From: Siphonodentalium dalli
Taxonomy: Eukaryota > Mollusca > Scaphopoda > Gadilida > Siphonodentaliidae
Direction: 5' to 3'
Length of the DNA stretch: 64,000 nucleotides
Assembly (NCBI GenBank): GCA_032622095.1
Contig: CP136066.1
Coordinates: 52,976,609-53,040,608 of the forward strand
The position numbers and the translations under genes were made by a program. The stretch's first letter is position 1; every line of letters begins with the position of its first letter. Positions 24,801 to 36,791 of this stretch are shown piece after piece. The notes beneath the pieces are model-generated. The model was not told where the DNA came from and ran no database searches. It saw only the letters and a program-made list of their open reading frames with translations.

Positions 24801-26814
24801 TGCTCAAATGTATCACATAAATAAAGTAAAATGTCATAACATGCATCGGACAGACAGAGAATGCAGAAGTACATCAAATTTCTACCTGTCGATGTTACGA
24901 TGCTTCCGTATATGTTTGTGCATTACAACACGTGCTATGAATGCAATGATATAGACTAAAACAATCGTATGCGGAAAGCATTAGCAGCTAAAAGGTTATT
25001 GCGTTTTTTTAAACTTATGTTTTTCATATAAAGCTATGAATTTGAAATTGCTATAATGCATTTTTGAACATGCTATTGTTATGACTTTCGATACATGTAT
25101 AGGTAGGTTGAAATTGCCTGGAAAATTTGTACTGACTAGTGGGTCTGTCCCATAAACTAGACTGTATGGTATCCAAATATGAAATGGAATTGAATATAAC
25201 ATCTTTACAGACTTGGTAATATACTTTATTCATGATCTTCAGATCCTTCTATAATTAACTTTCTCAACATTGCACTTGCATCACTAGATGCGAAGGATCG
25301 GACGTTCGTGGTTAATGTATTAGAAAATTAATAAAGGTGCATGCTATCAGTTTCATTTCGTTAGAAATGTATCTATATCCATAGGCAAACAGCAATTTGT
25401 CAACCTATCTCCTCATGCATGTAGTATAACTACTATAACATGTCACTATAGTAGTAGTTCACAACGTTTTATTTCACGCCCATTGATGGGAGGCATCCCA
25501 GCCATTGAATACATATTAGTTTATATATCTAATGGAATACAAGCCGGAACTATTCTGGTTGATGGTGTCGCCAGAAAGACGACCGTTATTACATCAACGA
25601 CCCGCTTCGGTTACTGGTTATTCGGTAGACTTAAGTCACAATAATGGTAGCTATATAATATCACCAATGAATGTGACAGCAATGTATTTAACTTAGCTGG
25701 CACAGCAGTGCAGAATAAATACAGAACACAACTTGCATCATAATCTAAAATCTGTTATCCATTGACTTATTTTTCTCCAGTTGTGCACATTTCATTCATT
25801 ACGATATTTACCACAATATTTATGCAATGTGCTACAACTTTTTTTTCTTGTGTTCTAATACCAAGAAATTAATATCAGACTACTGCTGCATCTAAAGTAA
25901 TTAAGAAATACGCAGCGCACAGAAACTGATCGTGATCAACGATATTTGCATTTTAGAATTATTATATGCTGGCTACTGTGTTACATTAATGTTCCATGTT
26001 ATACTTGATTATAAGGGTTCAACAAACTTTATATAATTTTCAGGTTGTACTGACCCCGAACGCCTTCCTTATATTTAAACCGCACGAGTATCCAACAAAA
26101 TCGAACATAAGTTCAGGCTTCAAATGCTTTTCAGTCGTTTAAGTCGATCAACAATTCCGATACCAAGTTAAAAAGTCTGATGCAAAATCATTATCTCCAT
26201 CGAGTCAAAGTGTGTGTATAATACTTCATATATATCGTTCAATATTCTCTAGTTCACAAAGCATTAATTGTTTTCAAATTCAATATAATGCCAACTACAC
26301 AAGCCCCACACAATGAAGATATCTTTAGATATTGTTCACTCTGCTGATTATATTTGGATTGGCTATTCTTATTTTGTTCTACATAAACAACCTCAATTAG
26401 TTTCGTTTTTGTATTCATTCATGTTAGTTTTGGAGTCCAGGATATACCGCAAGCTTTTCCTTACTGTATATCAAGGGTCCTATAATACTCTAGCTGACTG
26501 CTATTCCTTATGCTCAAACAGCGCTGCAAACAGTTATTAGATATACCGTTTCGATTATAACCACGGTTCAATTAGAGGATAGGGAATTATTTCAATGTTA
26601 CATTGCATACTAGTAATACCCATTGTACGAATTATATGTCTGTAAACAGAAACTCAGTCACCAACTACAGTTAAAATGACATAGATGAAATGGTGTATTT
26701 CACTTCACTGTTCTCAAATAGACACATTCCGCATAATAGATAAAAGGTCGCAGACCCCACCTCCCCCGAAATGACAGTCAAAAAAGGGGGGATTACTAAG
26801 ATCATCGGACTGTG
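21891..26814. other. 4.9-kb intronic stretch, no gene or repeat recognised
   Basis: AT-rich sequence with only short ORFs that lack domains. The one structure noted is a small palindrome near 25427-25460 (AACTACTATA ... TATAGTAGTAGTT). It is the longest stretch of the window without evident repeats. Confidence 0.45.
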
Positions 26815-27060
26815 AGCAAATTGGAACTTGGCCCGCGACTTCTCAAATCTGAACAATGTACCAAATATCAAGCAAGACATTCTGTTGAATATTGCAAAAG
26901 TTACCGTACGGACAACCCGAAAACAGCTATTTCTGAGACGAAAAAGGGGCACAACTCCGTCAAAATTCATCGTACCGTAACCAAATTCGATCTTTGTCTT
27001 CTCAAATATAAAGAAATTCTGTTCAATATTGCTCAAGTTAACGTCCGGCCATACTCATGA
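26815..27060. repeat. Diverged tandem duplication, ~140-160-bp unit
   Basis: CTTCTCAAATCTGAACAATG near 26838 recurs as CTTCTCAAATATAAAG near 26998, and TTGAATATTGCAAAAGTTAC near 26885 recurs as TTCAATATTGCTCAAGTTA near 27022. Between them lies GGGGCACAACTCCGTCAAAA, a phrase I associate with dispersed molluscan repeats (recollection, not checked). The 121-codon minus-strand ORF here is a shadow of this repeat. Confidence 0.55.
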
Positions 27061-27689
27061 GAGTGCACTTGTTGGGTTTTTTATATTGTTGCAACACACA
27101 AGTCGCATACCGGAGAACTAAAAAAGAGTTTGAAATTGATCGCACCCCACAACTCCATTCCATGAGTGCGGTCAATGATTGAGACGGACGGTAAAATTCA
27201 CACGGCGGACAAACGCCGCTGATCAATTTAATTATGCTGATATCAGTTCATAGCTTATTAGCGCTCGCACCTCGTGTATACTGTTCGGTAATTTCTTGAT
27301 AGCCGTGGTCCCATGGGGATTTTATTTATAGATAATTCGTTTTTCCCGTTTAAAAGTCGAACTGCGCGACCAAGAGGCCGAGTTCGGTAAAAGGTGTAGT
27401 TGGGAATTTCAATTTCGTTTATTGTCCTTTACGTTATTTTGCCAATAATGTTGATTTTTGGTTTGTGATAAGCTATGTCAATTACCAATACAAGAAATTT
27501 AAAAGATAATTTGTAAGTCTTATATTTCAACTTTTATAGATATTTTTCGTTCTGCAGCCCACTGATGGTTGTGGTCGGAGACGACCGAGTCGGCCGCCGG
27601 TTCGTTAATTAGGTGCTGGTTGTTATTGTTATTTTAACGGAATTCTGAGTTGGTAATTCGCGAAATCAATATATTTTATATTCTATAAT

Positions 27690-27800
27690 TACAATCATGG
27701 GTATATAATATATGATCTTGAGCGCGTTACCATTTCTGACTATGGTTTTCTTGTTGCTTGTGTTTCGCAAGATTCTCGTGTTTCACGTCGACGAATGATT
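27690..27800. mobile_element. Half of a MITE related to 8447-8676
   Basis: ATATGATCTTGAGCGCG and GTTACCATTTCTGACTATGG match the terminal repeat of the MITE at 8447. No second inverted end was found nearby, so this is a fragment or a solo end. Confidence 0.6.
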
Positions 27801-28329
27801 TGTTTGCCGCTAAGAGATAGCAATTAAGGACAGATGATGATTACAACTCGAGGACACACTCTCAGAGTAAACTCCCAGAGAAGGACCTCGAACTTATTAC
27901 AGTTTGAAGTATTTTTGAATCTTGTTCAAACTTGTTTATTTATGACTCTGTACGTGTACTATTTCATGTGGGACATACGAAGTCATGATTCGATTTTATT
28001 TGAAATTATGTTTTGCTATAACAGGATGCATAAAACACCGGACACACCAATCATGTATAAGTATGTGCCTATATCGGGGATGCGAGTAGGATGCGGTTGC
28101 CATTAACGATTAAATTAATGTGCGCACATGCATTATCGGTCATATCCTCGTTTCTTGATAATACTACGCAATGGACAACAAATCCACCATGAGCTTTTAA
28201 TGCAATAATATATTGCAAACATTTCATATTACATTTTATGTGTGAATGACAATTTTCCACATCTCTAAGTAATAAAACTGTTAGAACAAAGTCTTCTCCG
28301 TGCTTCTTGGATCAGCGTCAGTAAGTCCG

Positions 28330-29090
28330 TCTCCGAGATGCGTGCATCTACTGGTGCAGGACAAGCTCTTAGTGTAAGGTACCAAGAGTGCAACATGTGT
28401 TTTGGCAAGATTATCACATGCCAGCAATATTACTCAGGACATGTTTAAGTTATTTGATTCCATAATCATGCCGATTGTGATGTATGGTGGTGTAGTTTGG
28501 TGTTTCGAGATACTCACATTTTGGAGGCCTTTCATCTCGAATTCTGCAATATTATCACAATAATGAAGTATAGCACCACAAAATACATAATCTATGCATG
28601 ATTGGGGAGATATCCCGTAATGATCGAAATTGAATGCAGAACAATATCATATTTGTCAAAACTAGTATCACATGAAGGATCAGAATTAGCTAAGAATGTA
28701 TTCCTGCTACTCAGGTAAATCAATAATAGTGATGTCATACTACAAAACATGATTAAATGGATTTCGTTTATAAAAGAAACGCTGCGGGGAGTAAATATGG
28801 AGAGTGCGTGGCAGAATCAGTCACCGCTATAAGCACGACAGACATGAAAGGCACGAAAGCGAAATTAATAGAACAAGACACAAGTTGCTTCTTCTGCAAT
28901 CTAAACGTGTCTAACTCAAGCCAGGCCATATTTTACCGAAACATAAAGGATTCTGTCAGATTGTGCCGATACTTAGTATATATGCCTTCTCGTCTTTTCT
29001 GGATACTTATTTACTGAAATTTAGAGCAGACAATCACCGACTACATGTAGCAATAAAGGTACATGTAAAACACGAAATGCCTGTTATGTG
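28330..29090 (+). pseudogene. Decayed LINE ORF2 C-terminal region
   Basis: Successive broken frames on the plus strand read like the end of a LINE reverse transcriptase protein: MFKLFDSIIMPIVMYGGVVW (28440-28500), then GRYPVMIEIECRTISYLSKL (28603-28662), then LLKFRADNHRLHVAIK (29014-29061). The YG..VW thumb motif and the KFR..NH motif before the C-terminal zinc finger are typical of this region. Stop codons and frame changes interrupt it and the finger is lost. The ORF at 28757-29017 lies inside this relic and is not a separate gene. Confidence 0.65.
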
Positions 29091-29287
29091 GCGAAAATGT
29101 CTGTGATAAATAACATTTTGTTGGTGTGTACTCAACTTGGGAGAAATCTATATTCCGAAATGGTACTGGGAAAATCCTAACATAAATAAATTATACATAT
29201 TGCTGTCACTGCTAGATAAAAGTATATTGAAAACATTTTCTTAAAATTAGCATTTAAAAAGTTACCATGACGTAAGTATTATAAAGT

Positions 29288-29432
29288 TATTATACAATGT
29301 TGTGTATAGTATCTGTTTTTCTTGTACGAGTCCAGGTGGTGGTGAAAAGTCATATTAATTTATGAATTTTCACCACAATATGGACGAGTAATAGAAAACA
29401 CATACTGTACACAACAATGTATAATGATATTT
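29288..29432. repeat. ~145-bp imperfect hairpin (MITE-like)
   Basis: The left arm (TACAATGTTGTGTATAGTAT ... TTGTACGAGTCC ... GGTGGTGAAAA) pairs with the right arm (TTTTCACCACAATATGGACG ... ACATACTGTACACAACAATG) around ATTAATTTATGA. A third partial copy of one arm lies at about 29773-29812 (GTGTACAGTATTTGTG ... TACTCGTCCAGG), beyond the 28-bp array. Confidence 0.75.
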
Positions 29433-29557
29433 TATTATCCACCGTTTACCAACACTATGTCTGATTGGGCAAAATCGTCACGTGATAATCCTGGAAAATT
29501 CATACTGGACTCCGAAAGTGTCAAGAATATACCCCCTGACACCACAGGAGTCGCGAT

Positions 29558-29722
29558 AGTCATATTGGAATCAGTCCAATATTAAAGTCATATTGGAATC
29601 AGTCAATATTAAAGTCATATTGGAATCAGTCCAATATTAAAGTCATATTGGAAACAGTCCAATATTAAAGTCATATTGGAATCAGTCCAATATTAAAGTC
29701 ATATTGGAATCAGTTCAATAAG
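29558..29722. repeat. 28-bp tandem repeat, 6 copies, each a small hairpin
   Basis: The unit is AGTCATATTGGAATCAGTCC plus AATATTAA. Within each unit ATATTGGA and TCCAATAT are perfect inverted arms around about 5 bp. The copies differ by only single bases or a one-base deletion, so the array is young. There are no spacers between units, so it is not CRISPR-like. Confidence 0.92.
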
Positions 29723-30425
29723 ATTGTATAAAAGTAATCGGGACTCCGGGTTATGTCAGATGGATAATAAAAATGTGTACAGTATTTGTGTTCTTGTACT
29801 CGTCCAGGTTGTCAAAAAATTGGGACCCAATGGGGGTGTGATATCGGAATGCACGAAGTGGAGTCCCCCTCCCATCATTCTGGTCCCCTTCGCCCAGTCT
29901 CCCCAGCAGCATATTGTTGCCAGAAGCAATTTGATATTGAATTCTCCGATAAACTATCGTTCTACTCATGTGTGGATAATGATAAACAGACATTCCTTAA
30001 AAACACACCTAGGTGATAAAATATTCCGGAACAATAAGTTTTGTCATTTTTTGAAAATAATCGAAAATCATGAATTTTGGGGTAGGGGAAACATCAAATT
30101 GTATCTCGGCTAAACAGCTGCACTAAACGGTTGAGACTTCAACATTGAAACTTAGTTAATGGTATAGCATAGTCCTTGTGTCAGTTTGGGAACGAAAATT
30201 CATAATGGTAGACCTTTTTGCTTTTAATTTATCGCATTATATGCGTGGACGAAAATTTGAAGTGTATGATCTTTTCTCCAAAAATATAAGGATTGTTTAG
30301 AATAAAATATATCTTTATATATATAATAGTTTATTTCAGGCAATGTTGCCCATATGTATGTATACACTATATTATATAACAACAATGAATTCACAAATGT
30401 TAGCAATGGCATATTTTGATTTGCA

Positions 30426-31760
30426 TTATGTGTATAATATAGAATTCCAATTTAAAAATGGTCCTGATCCATAATTAATATCTGAAGAATGTATACTAGA
30501 AATGATTGTATTGGGACACTGACTTACTCTCTTTCTGAAGTTATACACAAACCTGCGCAACAACATCAGAAATGATAACATACAATCATTAACAAACAGC
30601 GCTAGCACTACAATATTTAAAATATCGCATAAACATTCTATATGAATTATTATAACAGATAGACAATTTGTTGTAAGTTTTCTTTGAGTAATTAGCCCAC
30701 AAATGGGCACAATATAATGACGAAATATAACGAAGAAATAAGAATTTCTTGACATTAAAAGAACAAAAAGATAATTTCCTTATTACATTGGCTCGAATAC
30801 ATATGACACGATATTGACGTTGAATGTCATCGTCAGAGAGATCGTCGCGAATCATGTGACACATATATTTATAGGATGAACTGAAGGTAACATTGCAGCC
30901 GTTAAGAAGTAGTTGAGGAAAATATTTAATATTCAAAGATTTGGGAATAAAAGCCATGGCAACGATTTTGGACGTGTTAAAACGTAGGTGAAGTTTAACG
31001 GCTTGTTTCACAAATAGATAATAAATGAAGAAGTCCCATCAGATATGGAGACAAAAGACACATGTCATCTGTATAACACAGATGATTAGCTAAAGTCTTA
31101 CCAATAATCCACCCCACTCCACATTCATTCAGCTTCTCGCTCATGCAATTTATGTATAAATAAAAAAAAAATGACTTAACACGTTCCATTGGCGGACGCC
31201 ACTGGATGGACAGAGCACAGCTGAGTAAGTAGAACCCCCAACGGACACGGAAGTCCTGAGTCTGAAACCACACTCTTAGCAGACAAATAATGTGTGAAGA
31301 TGTCGTGGTCAACGCGATCGAACGCTTTGCTGGCGTCTAAGAAGCAAACACACGTCGGAGTGTCGTGAAACATATACAATCTGATACACTCCGTCAATGC
31401 AAACACACAATAATCCGCAGACTGTTTTTTTCTTAAAGCCAAACTGGTTATCAGTCGTTTGTAATTGATCCTTAAATTGAGATAGGAGAATTAGTTCCTG
31501 AACCTTGGATAATACACATGATAAAGCGATTGATCTATAGTTATCTTTGTCAGCTATGTTTCCAGATTTGTTTTTTTTTACAATTGGCGCTAAAGTTACA
31601 TCAAGCATGTTCATATGTAGATGTCCATAGGTAATAATCGAATTAAACATACATTGTAACAATGTATTTATAAAACAGTCGGCAAATTGTAAGTGTTCCG
31701 GAGTTAATCCATCTACATCACAAGCTTTCCCACAATCGAGCTTTTGGATTGCTTTATCAC
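30426..31760 (-). pseudogene. Decayed LINE reverse transcriptase gene
   Basis: Read on the minus strand from about 31740 to 30450, broken frames give in order: DVDGLTPEHLQFAD, DNYRSIALSCVLSKV (reverse transcriptase motif 2 region), FGFKK, CFLDASKAFDRVDHDIF (motif A with the catalytic aspartate), then a degraded YTDDMCLL in place of the usual [FY]ADD motif, then LHLRFNTSKI and a C-terminal MFMRYFKYCSASAVCFVND region. At least three frameshifts separate 31309-31662, 31176-31442, 30995-31312 and 30589-31011. The layout resembles LINEs of the Rex1/CR1 group. The endonuclease is missing. It is long dead. Confidence 0.8.
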
Positions 31761-32824
31761 GTCAGTTTGTGAGACGCGTAGAGACTCGGTGCATTTGGCT
31801 TCGCTGATAACTGACATTATTTTGCACATAGTTCTGTTCGTGTCACAATCAAGTAAGGATTTGAAATTATGAAACCACATGTCGGTTATATCGATTACAT
31901 GGATTACCGCAGTTTATCACAGAAGCGACCTTCCGCCAAAAGTCAGTGAAATTGTGAAAATTGAATTCCCAAGCTAGCTTGTCGGCTTATTATTCGGCGT
32001 TACTTTTTCACTTTATCTGAAATATACTTCGCTTTGCTAGACTTATATAAAACATACATTATACAACCTATATATGACTCACATATATTTATAAACATAA
32101 TTTGTAAATTGATATGAGTTGTTTTGTGAATTTACATGTTTTCGGAAACTTTGAGATAAAAAAATAGTAAATAGGCTGTGGTATCACTGTGACACACAGA
32201 TCGCTGGTCACGTCCATATTTCTAATGCCCGAAGCGAATACCAAGTCGCAATTGCTCTCTGTTTTGTTTATGTTATCGCTAGAATATATACAGCACCAAG
32301 GGAGGTGACTAAATACGTGGGAGTTTTGAATTACTAGCTTTACTATTTTAGCAATGATGTGAAAGTTCACAAAAGTATGAAATTCGGATGCATAACATGA
32401 TTTTCGTATTCATTGTAAGCCAAGTCCGTGTGTTTACTTATGAAAGAATATAGCCAGAATTCTCTCTCCTGAATTGTGTCATTATATGGAAATCGATGCA
32501 ATAACTTTTTTTCTATTTTGAATATTTCTCATTTTTTTCAGGTCGAACAATCATATTGACTGACATTGTTCTGCGTTTGGTTTGACAATTGTCTATTTTA
32601 GTCAACAAATTGTTAAATCTGGTGTTATTGTGTAAACAAAGGGGCATAGCAACAAAATAAATTACGAAGTTATTTGTGCGCCGACCATTCCTGTCAAAAT
32701 AATAACAATAATATGTATATACGCCCAGGACTATGGTTCAGGAAGTTTTTAAATGTATATTAACCCCTTTCAAGTTGGGCAAAATTATTGTAAATTGTAT
32801 ACTGCTACCTTAACTATTTTTCAG

Positions 32825-32950
32825 GAGCAATGGGTGACAAATGTTCCGCGTCCAGCGAATGTCGAGCCGAGAATGCGGAATGTCGGGACGGAACATGCCA
32901 GTGTGAAATCGGATACAAATTCAATGCTTTCAACCACACTTGTCTGACTG
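32825..32950 (+). CDS. Exon 2, EB/EGF-like module of the PAN-EB protein
   Basis: The acceptor TTTTTCAG ends at 32824 and the donor G|GTAAGG follows 32950. The 126-bp exon is phase 1 at both ends and reads in frame with exon 1. It encodes a compact six-cysteine module: KCSASSEC, then CRDGTCQCEIGYKF and HTC. The spacing and the CxC-x-x-GY core match EB/EGF-like modules of invertebrate extracellular proteins. Symmetric 1-1 exons are the class that can be duplicated or shuffled without breaking the frame. Tandem EB modules often follow a PAN domain, so more exons are expected downstream. The EGF-like ORF past the donor is intron read-through. Confidence 0.8.
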
Positions 32951-33389
32951 GTAAGGAGACTATAAACAACGTCAATTTGATACTAGCGTTCGTTGTTGAC
33001 ATGCACGAGGGTTTGATGCGGACACGATATGTTGGTTTAATACTTGTGTTCGATTATAGACCATATATCCAGGATTATGTTAGCAAGTGTGTGTAGAACC
33101 GATAGCACGCAAATACAATTTAAGGGAGTTCCAACTGGCTAAGTTGGTATAAGGATTGCAAAACACATCCTCGGAAAATATTTGCGCAGTACCACAGCAT
33201 GAGGCGTATAATTAGAAGTCAAGACATTTAACCGATCGGCAGTTTATTATATATCATCTGTGGACATCTGTTGAGATTCTTTCGAATCAAATTATGACCC
33301 ATTTTGGAGAACATATCAATGTCAACAAAATACAAATATTCCAATGAAACATAGTCCTAGTTCATCAGGCAGATACATAGAGTATATCT

Positions 33390-33504
33390 ACACTTTTGGT
33401 TGGATATGAGAATTATCTCATGAGTAATGACGATCTGACAGGAGTGGAATTTCATATTGTTGTCATCACGATTGAGGTAATTACCATATCCAACCAAAAA
33501 GTGT
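33390..33504. repeat. ~115-bp imperfect hairpin
   Basis: ACACTTTTGGTTGGATATGA at 33390 is mirrored by CATATCCAACCAAAAAGTGT ending at 33504. The similarity continues inward (AATTATCTCATGAG versus complement of AATTACCTCAATCG) to about 45 bp per arm. It looks like a small palindromic MITE in the intron downstream of exon 2. Confidence 0.8.
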
Positions 33505-35584
33505 CGGCTACTTACAAAGCTCACATCGATGGCGAGCTACCTGTGGTATAATAAATAATATTTCGATTGCAAGGAATTAATAAATCCGACAAACATTGCA
33601 CAAAAGAAAACGGCTCTTCGGAAGAATGTCTATTAATTTTTAATCCAGTATTAACGTAATTAACGTAATACTTCAGATGGATCAGGGCCCGGATCGACAC
33701 ATGTTGTTAACTTTAGCGACATGTGAGTCGATTCATGCAAGTTGACCAGTATAATCTGGACTGTTATCAGCCGGTTACGATCCCGACAGCACGGTATTAG
33801 TCACCACAACAATACATAATTGGTAACCGAAAATGATCACCGATTGTACTTTTGTCTCGGACTGGTTGAGTGCTATATATATTACAGGTATGGCATCCGA
33901 TTTATCCATGAAATAAACACCAGGCGCGATCTCCTAGATTTGTGATAGCATACGCGAAACATTCTGACAAATCATCCGTTGGCCGAATATAATAGAACAG
34001 TAATGTGAACGGTGTACGATGGGCGACAGTGTGATTGGTCACACAGGCCTTGTGCCAATTAGAAGGGGGTAAAATAGGGGAGGGTAACAATTAGTGTTGT
34101 GAAGTAGGGAGATGCGAATATTCGAGATTCGATTCGATGTCGATATCGGACACCCGATTCGAGATCGACACCGAATCGGTCTGCTGATTCGGATATGTTC
34201 GAATCGGTGTTACTTTGGTGTAGTCTCGTTTTTTTGCGTCTAGATAACACGTGCAAATGATCTGAACTCACAAACATTGAAGCACAAGGTTGCCAATTTA
34301 GCCAACATAGGTAATTTTGAATGTATGCCATTCAGAATAAACGTGCATGTAGGTGTTAGATCTATTTTGGGGTGAACAATTTATCAGATAACTACCATTG
34401 GTATCGGACTACAACAATTATATAGCTGTAATAGTCCGAGAGCCTGCTGGGTTCTATTTGCACAAATGCGTACATGTACGAAAGGTTTGATGCCCCAGAT
34501 TTGTTCCACCCCATGAACGTTTAAAGAAATCCGATTTCTCAAGTTCCGCATTCCAGGCGTTTTGGGGCCAGAGACCCCACAAAAACTCAAAAAATGACTT
34601 CTATTTGCACTTTTGAGTACAAAGCCGATTTGTTATATTAGTAGTACTCCAGCAATCACTGACCAATAATACACAATTTCTGAAACGAAATATTCTGGCG
34701 TTTTCATTTGAGAAGGGGGTTTTTGATAGTACCCATAAAACACAAAAAATCACTTCTATTTGCATTTTTGAGTACAAAGCTGATTTTTGTATTGATAGTT
34801 CTCGAGCAAACACTGATCAATAATACACAATTTCTGAAACAAAATTTCCTGGCGTTTTCATTTCAGAAGGGGGTTTCTGATAGTACCCCCAAAACCCCAA
34901 AACATTACTTCTATTTGCACTTTCGAGTACAAAGCTGATTTTGTATTAATAGTGCCATAATCAATCACTGATCGATGATACACAATTTCTGAAACGAAAT
35001 TTCCTGGCGTTTTCATTTCAGAAGGGGTTTTTGAATGTACCCCAAAAAAACTTTTAAGGTGAACCTGGAATAAATTTATATAAATATACAAATCTACTGA
35101 CCACAAACGTTACCTAACTGCTGAATATGACAAAACAGCCCAAATTTTGGCGCGTTTCAGGGAGGAAAATTCGTTATTTTTTATTACAAAAAAATGCAGA
35201 AAAACATGTAAAAAAACGAAAATTGAAATTTGTCCGTGAACCAGGTCGATCAAATGTGCACCCCCCCCCCCAGGATTAAACTTCATTCATTTTTCGTAAG
35301 GATGTCTACTCAAACTATTTAGACGTTAAAAGGTGACAGTGTATGTTCCGGGCAATATGACGGCGATTTCCGGGAGTATACCCCACTCACTACATACATG
35401 TACAGCAAAAACCTATTGTTCATGATTCCATGCCATATGCCTGTCATTTCCTGCATAATTTGACTGAAAAAAAAGTCCAAAATGGAGGACAAAATGGCAA
35501 TCGGAAGTCAACAATTGAAGTGCTTTTTTAATTTTTAACTTTTTAAACTAAATCTTCAAATATCGAATAAATATAAAGCCAATA

Positions 35585-36217
35585 AATAGTGGTATATATG
35601 CCATCATACAAGTTTCCAAAGCCACCAACTAGTTTCAGAATACATCAAATGAGTGTCCCAAACCACCTAACGAGTGTACCAAACAATATACTGAGCCACC
35701 TACATAGTAGCTATGAGCATCCCAAGCCATACGTCTGGTGCCCCAAATTCAAATATTGTCCCGAGTAAAGCATAATAAATAATCCACCCAATTAGTTTCC
35801 CAAACCACCAATTAGTGCCCAAAACCACAAGCAACTGGTTCCCAATCCACATATATGGTTCCCCGAGCCGTGTACCTCGTGTCCATGCCCACACATTGAG
35901 TATCACAATGCCATCTAAATTACCACGAGTATTGTCGTAGCCCTGCAACGATTGTTCCAAACCACAGCACATGGTAGTGCCCCAAACAATTCAACTGACG
36001 TTCCACGCTACACAGGATTTGTCACAAACTACCAAATATGAGTGTCCCTAACCATCCAACGTGTGATCCAAATCATACAACGAGTGAGTCAATCCATCCA
36101 ATGAATGCCCAAACCACCACGTGAGTGTCCCAAACAATCCAGCGAGTGTTCGAAAGGAAAAGAGTGTCCCATTTGCACCAAACAAAATTTCCCAGGCCAT
36201 CCGAAGAGAGTCCTATG
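35585..36217. repeat. 22-bp-period array, left arm, copy B (first part)
   Basis: Same GTGTCCCAAACC-type units as 16335-16940 in copy A, near-identical in order. The array is interrupted at 36218 by the LINE and resumes at 45771, continuing to about 46465. Confidence 0.88.
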
Positions 36218-36240
36218 GATAGGATAGGATAGGATAGGAT
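36218..36240 (-). repeat. (ATCCT)n 3' tail of the LINE
   Basis: The plus strand shows GATAGGATAGGATAGG and so on directly at the insertion junction; on the LINE strand this is a pentanucleotide ATCCT tail of about four units. It follows the 3' untranslated region and abuts the target site. Confidence 0.85.
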
Positions 36241-36791
36241 ATTTTATTTCAATATACACATATTAATACATGATACATTTGACAAATATTACATTGTATA
36301 TTTGAGGGGGTGGCATAGTCAGGCTAGACTGTCTTACTGCCGCCCCCTTAAAGACGAAAAGATGTTACGATAGGCGGTCAGAGTTCATTTTACAATGCAC
36401 GGCTAAATAATTATGTATCTCACAATGGTTGCATTTAACTGGATTATATACATGGAGGATATACGTCTAGATAAATCGATTATTGGTTACTCGATGGTTT
36501 GTCTCTTTCTTGTCAGTGAGATGTTCCTTGAAAGTCGAGTAGGAATGTGTTGAGTGAGGTTGTGGATTGCGATATAGTGGAAGTCACTTATTGACGAGCG
36601 ACCATACAGTCGGGACATCTTTGATTGTTGCATTTAATTGTTGCAGCATATTTTTTAATGCAATCGGCATGTAAACGCCGTTTGAATGTGTGCCTGGATT
36701 GGTATGATGTAAATTCGTTATCTAAGTTGTTCCAGATGGTTGGATAAGAATGGAATGGTAGTTGTTGGGACCAAGATGTTCTTGGTTTTTT

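Larger units (their letters stand above)
7551..32824 (+). other. 25.3-kb intron 1 of the PAN-EB gene
   Basis: It begins GTTAGT at 7551 and ends in a pyrimidine-rich TATTTTTCAG at 32815-32824. Both ends are phase 1. The intron hosts a MITE, a hAT element, foldback copy A with a nested LINE, and at least two decayed LINEs. Further exons could lie inside it, but direct joining already gives an open frame. Parts not covered by other entries (about 7560-8446, 8770-9610, 12260-13766, 13814-14919, 31761-32824) show nothing recognisable. Confidence 0.65.

Noticed and set aside
26671-27036. 121-codon minus-strand ORF
   Set aside because: It lies across a diverged tandem duplication and has no domain or splice context.
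28757-29017. 86-codon plus-strand ORF as a separate gene
   Set aside because: It sits inside a decayed LINE C-terminal region, whose motifs lie before and after it.
29558-29722. CRISPR-like direct repeats
   Set aside because: Units are contiguous with no unique spacers, and the context is eukaryotic.
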